Part shown: piece by piece, positions 57,127 to 64,000 of the stretch
How positions within the stretch are numbered: the first letter of the stretch is position 1
Layout of the letters: each line of letters begins with the position of its first letter
The notes under the pieces: model-generated
The model's input: the letters and a program-made list of their open reading frames with translations, nothing else
The model's database searches: none
Told to the model about the DNA's origin: nothing
DNA from: Corynespora cassiicola
Lineage: Eukaryota; Ascomycota; Dothideomycetes; Pleosporales; Corynesporascaceae
Assembly (NCBI GenBank): GCA_022059125.1
Contig: JAEUWY010000001.1
Coordinates: 1,302,001 to 1,366,000 of the forward strand
Reading direction: 5' to 3'
DNA: 64,000 nt
Program-made: the position numbers and the translations under genes

Positions 57127-57366
57127 ATGACTCTTACTCTGAAGGTTCATTTTGTGATACGTAAAAGCGTCTCAGACACTCTTTCCCCTCAAATCAGGAT
57201 GCCCGAGTACAAGCCTAAAGCATGGGAAATCATCGTGGGGACTATTGGCGTTGCCGCCTTCTGCGCTCTCACGATATGGTGTGTGATAATCGTCAAAAAG
57301 GACATTCAGGGACGGAGACGCACTGCCGTTGAGAAAGCCGATTTGAAATGTGGCCACTCTCAATAA
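57127..57366 (+). CDS. Small single-pass membrane protein ORF
   Basis: 79 aa from ATG 57127, or 55 aa from the in-frame ATG 57199, where the sequence becomes better organised: MPEYKPKAWE, one helix (IIVGTIGVAAFCALTIWCVII), then a basic end (VKKDIQGRRRTAVEK). A potential acceptor (ctcaaatcag) directly precedes the second ATG, so the upper part may be UTR with an intron. No family recognised. Confidence 0.42.
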   Translation: MTLTLKVHFVIRKSVSDTLSPQIRMPEYKPKAWEIIVGTIGVAAFCALTIWCVIIVKKDIQGRRRTAVEKADLKCGHSQ

Positions 57367-57765
57367 ACTTGTGAAGTCGTGCAAATTGGTGGATGGCGTG
57401 CAGATGACGGGTTGTGGGATCAGTGCAGGGATGTGAGTCACGGCACCGTGACTCGTCGCCGCGAGTACGTCGACACAATCTATTTGACCAGCTGACTAGC
57501 TCTGACACCATGTTGAGTATCTTTTCTGACTGTTGACTGCTTTTGTTGTAATGCAATGCTCATGAGAGTACCATAAATTCACAGCTATATCCACCCACGT
57601 GCCTGCACAATGGGTGGATGTGTTCAGGATACACCGGAGAGCTAGATAGCCATATATTAACTGAGTTTTATTACCTATGATTTTCCACCTTCTGCCGGCC
57701 AAGTAGCATAGAAGTTTTCCTCAGTCCCCCAATCACCGCCCAACAGCCAACACACCCTACCTAAC
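57367..57765. other. Spacer with inverted TGAGTCA/TGACTC pair
   Basis: About 400 bases between two small ORFs, with the inverted repeat at 57435-57454 (gagtcacgg-ca-ccgtgactc) about 310 bases before the next start codon. Confidence 0.45.
57435..57454. promoter_or_regulatory. Inverted repeat with AP-1/Gcn4-like half-sites
   Basis: Nine-base arms gagtcacgg and ccgtgactc around ca; each arm contains GAGTCA/TGACTC. Candidate bZIP site in the micro-ORF block; not experimentally known. Confidence 0.45.
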
Positions 57766-57993
57766 ATGGCCAACTTGACCCCACAACAATGGATCCAATT
57801 CCGTAACGAGCTGCTTGCGTTCATTTGTGAAACCCTATGGATTGCACCCTGGATTCATGTTTACATGCACCGCAAGAATCTCCGGTTACAAGCCGATCTA
57901 GAAGCTTGCCGTGCGAGATACCCAGAATTGAGCGCTGACCAACGCAGGGTCAGCATGATACACGTGCCTCGTGAGAGGCATCAAGCTGCATGA
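57766..57993 (+). CDS. Small ORF with one amphipathic/hydrophobic helix
   Basis: 75 aa from ATG 57766. Hydrophobic helix (ELLAFICETLWIAPWIHVYM, residues ~14-33), then a basic/polar C-terminus (HRKNLRLQADLEACRARYPELS...RRV). Coding composition is GC-richer than the surrounding spacers. No family recognised. Confidence 0.45.
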   Translation: MANLTPQQWIQFRNELLAFICETLWIAPWIHVYMHRKNLRLQADLEACRARYPELSADQRRVSMIHVPRERHQAA

Positions 57994-58297
57994 CTGGCTT
58001 AAGTGACTATGTTAAGTTGATTCATTGATCTATGCTTGGAGGGTTATGGGTCTTATTTTGTGACTCGGCCGTCTGCCGTATGACTGTGTGCTCACTATAT
58101 AAAGCCCCAGCAGAACAATATCATTTGTTCATTCTACACCACAGAAACTCTTTCTACGGCCAATAATAAACAATAATCTTGCCTATTCATTATATAAAGT
58201 CATCTCTTATCCTTTCTTGATCTACCTTCCAACCCCGAAACTCGAACTACTACGCCCCTTCTATCACCCACGTTTGCGTCATCTATTATACCTCGCC
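57994..58297. promoter_or_regulatory. Promoter of the 44-residue ORF (TGACTC + TATA)
   Basis: TGACTCG at 58061-58067 is followed about 28 bases later by TATATAA at 58096-58102, and the ORF start lies at 58298 after a ~190-base leader. The same arrangement recurs before two further micro-ORFs. Confidence 0.5.
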
Positions 58298-58432
58298 ATG
58301 ATATCCAGGGAAGATACTGTCTTGGCAGTTTTTTGCTCTATAATCTTCGTCCTTTTATGTATTTTTGCTTATTCAGTCTATTCCTATTACAGGAAACGCG
58401 CCATGTTAAGGCGAATGTTAGATAGTGAATAA
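58298..58432 (+). CDS. Micro-ORF: 44-residue single-pass membrane protein
   Basis: Acidic start (MISREDT), one hydrophobic helix (VLAVFCSIIFVLLCIFAYSV) and a basic end (YYRKRAMLRRMLDSE). Same length (44 aa) and plan as the micro-ORF at 25055-25189. The promoter element pair upstream supports transcription. Confidence 0.45.
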   Translation: MISREDTVLAVFCSIIFVLLCIFAYSVYSYYRKRAMLRRMLDSE

Positions 58433-58569
58433 TATATATCAATTTCTTAAGTACTAAAAAGATAAAACAGTGGATTGAAGTTAGAGCATCACTGCACTCA
58501 AACTATTAAAACATATATTTTATTTGTAATTAAGAAAGCTACAAAAGTCTTTCTTTAGCTGTGCTCTCC

Positions 58570-59090
58570 TGGTCTTAGAAGCGCAAATTCTGGTCATTCC
58601 GAATTTCAGAGCCCCTGTAGCCTCGGACACCAATGAAATTATCTTTTTCAGCTTTTATAAGCCCTAATATTGGCCCCCTGCATGCTCTCACATAATTTTA
58701 GACATCTGAGAGAGCATATTTGTGTGCTTAAGGATTAATTGAACTTACCTGCCCATCAGGCCATGGAGTGTTGCCTCTAACCACAGCATGCACTTAGGAC
58801 CTTTTATCCCCACAGATGATGATCCCACTTTCTTTATGTATTTTGGTAATGTAATATCAAAGCAAGATACCAAGCTAGTAGACATATCTTGTATGCAGCA
58901 AAAGTGCCCCTTTCTTAGATACCTGTATCCGACAAAGAAATATATGGCCCGACTGATGAAGAACGTCACTGGATACAGGACCTGTGCATGGAAGTCATAT
59001 TTGGTCCACGTGGATGATATTGTGACTTCGCTCAATTCTTATGACATCTTCTAATACTTGATCGGAGAGGGGGCGATGTCTGACTGCTTG
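58570..59090 (-). pseudogene. Possible degenerate coding sequence
   Basis: On the minus strand, a frame from about 59035 to 58745 (starts at a non-ATG codon) ends at a donor-like GTAAGT, and another frame near 58690-58570 continues with coding-like composition (for example VRGYRGSEIRNDQ). The plus strand also has an 88-codon frame here. No family recognised; it could be a decayed gene with introns, or chance. Confidence 0.2.
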
Positions 59091-60272
59091 TAAACCCATT
59101 CTGATGTATTAAGACTAATCGCGGGTGGCCTAGTGCACCATTCTACCATTACGGCTTGTTTCCCTATAGGTATAGTTTCAAATTTTCCCATATTCCCTTA
59201 CATAAATTAATTGTCCAAATCCATCCCTTTGCACAACGAACAGAAGCTCATAATAGTAACCTCCAAACCCACTCACTCACCTGTCATGATTGCGTGTTTT
59301 CATAGTCAACCTTGGCAGCATCAGTCTTAGATATATGATCATAGACTTGGTTGGAGCGTTTTTAGCCTCTCCTTAATTGTCGTTTGTGGTTTTCGGGTCA
59401 GCTTCGCCTTGACCAATAAAAAGGACTTGGAAGTATTAAGTAATGTTAGCTTCTATCATAATTGCTGTCCTGCAAGGAATTAACTCGACAGGTTCTCATG
59501 TCAAAGACTTTCTAGTTACTCAACCGTACGCCTACTGATCTCTCTCTTATATGCCTATGTTAGGCTTTAGGATCTGTATTCTGATAATAGCGCTATAAAT
59601 CAAAAGTGTATTAGGCGAAAACAGGTACTAAAACCAATGTTATCTTTTAAAAGGTGACTTTTGACTTGTGATTTATCGTGTAACATTCTCCCTCATTCAC
59701 CACGTGGATGAAACCAACGTGTTTGATGGAAATATTTATGTCTAAACACCTCAAGTGCGTTCTTAGGTTTGGCTCCACTGCAGTATTTGTCACCATGGCG
59801 ATATTTTGATATAGCAATTCATTTCTTCCATGGTCCCTACAAGATAGTTATATGAAAATTTAAACAAAGCATGTGCAGAGCTGGGGATATGCCCCAAAAC
59901 AAGACTTTTTAAAGTGTTCTGGCTACTTTTGCTCGAGACTTCTTTAGATAAAGATTAGAGGATAACTTTAAGAGCGGGTCAGTGCTTTAAATGAGTCACA
60001 GGGGCGCCTGGAAGAAAATAACTCTGCTTTGGTATAGCACGCTTGACACAAAGAGATACAGCACGGGATTACTACTTTTATTACATATGGAACGAATCTT
60101 ACCAAAAATGGCAGTCTTAATCTTTAAAGTAGTCTGTTAATGTTTAACAGCCAGTACTATTAAAATAACGTGACTTATATTTTTCCTTGCGTAACTATTA
60201 TTATGACGAGTTGTTAAGTAGCAGTTAGGTAAAATACAGTCAGAAAATAATGACGAGCCGGGCCATTTCTAC

Positions 60273-60299
60273 TGACTCAGTCGCTTAGCTAGTATAAAA
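60273..60299 (+). promoter_or_regulatory. TGACTCA + TATAAAA core promoter of the 80-residue ORF
   Basis: TGACTCA at 60273-60279, then 13 bases, then TATAAAA at 60293-60299, followed by atctct. The same TATAAAATCTCT string occurs before the 61410 ORF. Confidence 0.5.
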
Positions 60300-60485
60300 T
60301 CTCTACCAATGCATACAGAACTTCTAGACTTATACAACGAACCGAACCTCCAGAACTTAATATTACTTTTATTTTCTAGCAAAGCATACCTGAAGCAACA
60401 CAATCAAACTACTACTATCACAAATTCTATTGTCAGTCTTATACCTCAGCCCTGTTAAATTCTACTATATTAACCACTAATAGCG

Positions 60486-60728
60486 ATGGCACACAGTCAA
60501 CAAAAACACAATAGAAGTGGAACTTTTAACTTCAAAACTGTTACTGGGATTATTATTGTGTCAATTATTCTAATAATGCTTGGGTTTTGTCTCTGTGTAT
60601 ATTATATGAAAAAAAGGTGCAAGATGGAAGCAGGAACTCGATTAGACACCTTTTCTAGGAACAGCAATGAGTCCCGAATTAGAGTGGAAGGAGATCAAAG
60701 TTGGCCCAACGGGCATGATCGGGTATAA
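60486..60728 (+). CDS. Small single-pass membrane protein ORF
   Basis: 80 aa from ATG 60486: polar/basic N-terminus, one helix (VTGIIIVSIILIMLGFCLCVYY, residues ~19-40), then MKKRCKMEAG and a polar tail. An AT-rich leader with a TATA box precedes it. No family recognised. Confidence 0.45.
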   Translation: MAHSQQKHNRSGTFNFKTVTGIIIVSIILIMLGFCLCVYYMKKRCKMEAGTRLDTFSRNSNESRIRVEGDQSWPNGHDRV

Positions 60729-61409
60729 TCAAGCATTCATATGCATGGATGGCTGCTTTGGAAATTTTCGAGTTATTTTGATTAGCTTATAACTATAGAT
60801 GGTTACATATTCCCTTAGCTTAATGTCAAACTTGTTCTTCAGAATATTTGTTTTATTACTTACTTTTAATTATTTTTAAGTATATATATATGCGTATGTA
60901 TTTTTAGTAATAGTACACTGTTTTACAGCTCTAAAGGCTATTTCTATTATAAATGTTATGCTAAGCTAAACCAGTTGCCCAGTTTTGAGTTTTAGAGAAC
61001 TAGAACCTTTATGGAGATTTTATTAAGAACTATAGCAGTCCTTGGAGCGTATACGAGCTACTAATGGGATTATTCTGCATGAGTCAGAAAACAAGTACGT
61101 GTGATTTATTGCAAGATCGCGAGCACCTCCAAGTCAGATACCAATGACTACTTCTAGTCAAATGACTCATTTTATCTTCGGAGACTTAATGTCAATCTCC
61201 ATTGACTCGGCTTTTTTAAACAATATAAAATCTCTGTGGCGGCTCATTCTACCTTCTTCGCAGAAACACCACAGATTTCCACCTACTACAATTTATCCCC
61301 TTTACAGACAAATTTCACAGACAACAAATTCCATTACCCTACAGCTAGTCTTTGGTTCAAAGCTTATCATTAAATATCTTTTATAATCTACATTTTTCAA
61401 AACATTAAT
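60729..61409. promoter_or_regulatory. AT-rich spacer with TGACTC/TATA promoter of the next ORF
   Basis: TGACTCA at 61163-61169 and TGACTCG at 61203-61209, TATAAAA at 61224-61230, then a ~180-base leader to the ATG at 61410. An open frame at 61144-61386 covers this promoter and is not credible as a gene. Confidence 0.45.
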
Positions 61410-61736
61410 ATGGGTTCCAACGAATGCGCCGGACATATTATGGTGGACCAGTGTGGAGATTATGGATACATTATGCGGTCGAATTGTCCAGATGCCACAT
61501 ATGGCTCTATTACAAGCGACCGATGTAACCGATTTAGCGATCTTTCATATAGGCGGGGTGTTGGAGTCGGCAGTATGATCGGCGTTTCCAGTCTGGCTCT
61601 TCTCATATACTTGTCCGGACTAGGTGTATATTTAGGCTCCAAAATAAGGAGCAGAAAGAGTCACACGTCGAATTCACAGAACCCAGATGAGGCTCATGAA
61701 GGTTCTTGCATGAGAAATGGTGTCGGTCAAGCTTGA
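61410..61736 (+). CDS. Small membrane protein ORF with Cys-containing extracellular part
   Basis: 108 aa from ATG 61410. Residues 1-45 are polar with five Cys (SNECAG, VDQCGDYG, NCPDATY, DRCNRF), suggestive of a disulfide-bearing external part, although no signal peptide is present. One helix follows (VGSMIGVSSLALLIYLSGLGVYLG), then a basic stop-transfer (KIRSRKSHTS). No family recognised. Confidence 0.45.
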   Translation: MGSNECAGHIMVDQCGDYGYIMRSNCPDATYGSITSDRCNRFSDLSYRRGVGVGSMIGVSSLALLIYLSGLGVYLGSKIRSRKSHTSNSQNPDEAHEGSCMRNGVGQA

Positions 61737-62705
61737 ACGAATGGCATGAATGACCGCGCGGGAAGTGTTTGGGTCCATATTTCTATCACTCATATAACGG
61801 AGGTCTATCATTGAATGTAGCTTAACATTAAATGAAGTTTATATTTCAATGGCAGATGTGATTTATGCCAAAAAAGAACCATTAATTTCTTAGCCATTTT
61901 GTGTTAGACGGTACAGGAGCCGAATTTAGGTTAAATCTTATTTCCTAGGACACCTGTGTCTATACATGAGCCCCAGTATTTTTTTAAACAAAACAAATGT
62001 TCTAATTTCTTTTCTATTATGGCTAAAACAGACCGGGCCTTCGGGTGGGGGCTGCATGCTCGCAGCAATATGCCAATCTGTTCTGGATTTTGGCGGGTGA
62101 AAGATCGACTATTCCGTCAAATAAAAACAAGAATCTCGAAAAGTAACTGTTCGATAATGATGTTTGCAGGCTGAGATTTTATTTTAATCACCATGATCAA
62201 CGTATGTTCAACGAACTCAAAGGTTAAGAACGAACAGAATACGTTGTCTTTGACAGCATATCATGAGCTTCAAAGTTCCCATATATATTATTGTTTACTC
62301 CTGGGCCGTACATTTTGCCTCCTTATGGATATTGAATCACGACAATATTAGTCGTAACGTAAACCACAAGCGAGCGACGCACACAAGCGAGCGACGCACC
62401 TCCTGACTGCTCCAGCAAACACTATCTATACATATAATGTCTCTACTAAAAGTCTTTTAATTATTAAATAACGAGCGATCCGTAATTCTTGCTTTTTTAA
62501 TTATTAAAAATAAATTAGTTTAAAGCGTATAATATACTACTACTATTTATAATATTTTAGAAGCTATAATTTATTACTAACGCTTTAAATAATTTATATA
62601 ATAAGCTCGGCTACAAGGGTTCCGCCCACCCCCTGGTTCCGCCCACCCTCAACAAACTTGCCCCTCCGCGTCAACCTCGATCACTTTCAACACCAGCCAT
62701 CCACA
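61737..62705. other. AT-rich interval and transposon left end
   Basis: Very AT-rich to about 62608, then abruptly GC-rich, where the transposon begins. Contains the 17-bp tandem repeat (62366-62399) and the ggttccgcccaccc direct repeat (62618-62648). No gene supported. Confidence 0.4.
62366..62399. repeat. 17-bp perfect tandem repeat
   Basis: Unit acaagcgagcgacgcac at 62366-62382 and 62383-62399, a GC-rich island in AT-rich DNA about 220 bases before the transposon end. Confidence 0.8.
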
Positions 62706-64000
62706 ATGGACGCCAGAGAACTAGCCATACAAAGCGCTATCGCTGATTTCAATGCAGGCCGTTATAACAGCCAGCGAGCGGCTGCTAAGGCGTACGGCCT
62801 CCCTCGATCAACGCTACGGGGCCGTATGAAGGGCCAGGTACGCAAGGCCGTCAGCAACCAACACCAGCAACGGCTGAGCCCTCAGCAAGAAGAGTTTCTC
62901 GTAGGGTGGATCCTCGAAGAAGAGGCCCGTGGCTACCCTCCCTCACATGCTCGGGCCCGTGAAATGGCCATCCGAATCCTCCGCATGAACGGTGATCAGG
63001 CCCCTCTCGGCAAGCGCTGGGTCCTCCACTTCATCAATCGCAACCCAAGGATAGCCTCGATAGTGGGCAGGAAGCTTGAGGCTCCGAGGGCTGAGGCCGC
63101 TACTCCAGCCCAGGTGCGGGCCTTCCTGGAGCTGTTTGAGCGTACAAGACTGAGGCTAAACATCCGGCTTGAAGATATATACAATATGGATGAGAGTGGG
63201 CTAGGCCTCGGGGTATGTACGAACAGCCGGGTCCTTGCCAGCTCACAGAGGAAGAAGGCTTACATTAAAAGCCCAGAGAATCGTGAGTGGGTCACTGTAC
63301 TTGAGTGTATCTCAGCCGTGGGAGCCAAGCTGAGCCCAGTGGTGGTTTTCAAAGGCAAAGCGCTTCAAACAACGTGGTTTCCGGCCGAAACAATTCCTCA
63401 GTGGTATTATACAACCTCGGAGAACGGATGGACGTCGAACGAGATCGGCTGTGAGTGGCTACGCCGTGTGTTTATACCGGAAACGGCTCACGGCCAGCCT
63501 CGGCCTCGGATGCTTATACTGGATGGCCATGGCAGCCATGTTAGCCTGGATTTCCTCTGGTTGTGCAAACAGAATCAGATTTTCCCTCTCTTCTTACCTC
63601 CGCATGCCACACACCTCCTCCAGCCTCTTGATCTTACTGGATTCTCCGTTGTTAAATCAAAATATCGTCAAGCTATTCTAGCCCTGGCTACGATTGACGA
63701 TGCGGCCCCTGTCAAAAAGGAACGCTTTATCACTTGCTATAGCCAGGCTAGGGAGCAAGGCCTTACCGAGCGTGTGATTCGGGCTGGCTGGAAGGCAGCT
63801 GGCTTATCACCATTCAACATCGATCACGTGCTGAGGTCTTCCCAAATGATGACTCGGCCAGCCACTCCGCCGGCCCAGAGAGAGGCTGTATCACCAACAG
63901 AGGGCTTCATAGCCACTCCTCAGAAGCCTTAAGACCTTTACCGGGCTCAGCAGAGACTTCAGATGGATGAGGGACTTAGCCGTAGGACCCGGCTGTTGCT
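62610..64000 (+). mobile_element. Fot1/pogo-type Tc1-mariner DNA transposon, cut by the window edge
   Basis: The left end is marked by an abrupt switch from AT-rich to GC-rich sequence near 62608-62612 and by two direct copies of ggttccgcccaccc (62618-62631, 62635-62648). The transposase starts about 95 bases inside. The right end and target duplication lie outside the window. Elements of this type in ascomycetes are frequent targets of repeat-induced point mutation. Confidence 0.8.
62706..64000 (+). pseudogene. Pogo-type transposase, interrupted by an in-frame TAA
   Basis: From ATG 62706 to TAA at 63930-63932 the frame gives 408 aa. N-terminal HTH_psq-like helix (AIADFNAGRYNSQRAAAKAYGLPRSTLRGR), then a CENP-B/Tc5-type HTH (QEEFLVGWILEEEARGYPPSH), then the DDE domain with D162 (NMDESG), D273 (LILDGHGSH) and D309 (PLDLTG), i.e. 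DD35D. The TAA is CCT-TAA-GAC, a CAA-to-TAA-like change; the same frame stays open for the next 22 codons to the window end (DLYRAQQRLQ...). So it is probably an inactivated copy, truncated by one RIP-like mutation. Confidence 0.82.

Larger units (their letters stand above)
58433..60485. other. 2-kb AT-rich interval
   Basis: AT-rich, no supported gene apart from the possible degenerate stretch at 58570-59090. The end carries the TGACTCA (60273-60279) and TATAAAA (60293-60299) pair, about 190 bases before the start codon at 60486. Confidence 0.4.

Noticed and set aside
61144..61386. 80-aa plus-strand open frame
   Set aside because: Covers the TATA box and leader of the 61410 ORF and lacks any helix or motif.

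Overview
This window looks like a filamentous ascomycete chromosome, most likely a dothideomycete (Pleosporales-like). Genes carry short introns of about 45-80 nt with GT-AG ends and CTRAY branch points, and the gene families are typical of such fungi (HET-C2-type GLTP, DUF3328/UstYa, DUF3425 bZIP, fungal rhodopsin-domain proteins, Fot1/pogo transposon). Protein coordinates given here come from splicing exons by eye; family names come from recognised motifs, not from a search.

Layout. 1-15.3 kb and 48.3-56.8 kb are GC-richer core housekeeping blocks: siroheme synthase MET8, a METTL16-type RNA methyltransferase, glutaminyl-tRNA synthetase, a fungal regulator-like protein and the P5A ATPase SPF1 on the left; a ricin-B-like membrane protein, NAD-isocitrate dehydrogenase subunit, mitochondrial inner-membrane protease subunit 2, a tartrate/D-malate dehydrogenase-like enzyme and a glycolipid transfer protein on the right. 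15.3-26 kb is a sparse AT-richer stretch with an anion:cation-symporter MFS transporter, a single-pass surface protein, a sulfotransferase-like protein and four very small membrane-protein ORFs.

The centrepiece is 26.2-42 kb: an apparent fungal RiPP (dikaritin-like, 'ustiloxin-type') biosynthetic gene cluster. A secreted precursor (32435-32812, minus) has a signal peptide and four copies of an identical 12-residue core separated by acidic spacers and Lys-Arg (Kex2) sites. It is surrounded by three UstYa/DUF3328 oxidase-like genes, two O-methyltransferases, a short-chain dehydrogenase, an MFS exporter, a rhodopsin-domain membrane protein and a bZIP/DUF3425 regulator. The inferred flow is: bZIP activates, the precursor enters the secretory pathway and is cut by Kex2, membrane-anchored UstYa proteins cyclise/oxidise the Tyr-containing cores, methyltransferases and perhaps the SDR tailor, and the MFS exports. 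No tyrosinase or dedicated peptidase is seen.

42.0-48.3 kb is largely gene-free except a Ser/Gly-rich, probably GPI-anchored surface protein. 57-62 kb is AT-rich and carries five micro-ORFs encoding single-pass (or near) membrane proteins, three of them with a repeated TGACTC + TATA promoter arrangement. The window ends in a Fot1/pogo-type transposon whose transposase is broken by a CAA-to-TAA-like stop, consistent with repeat-induced point mutation.
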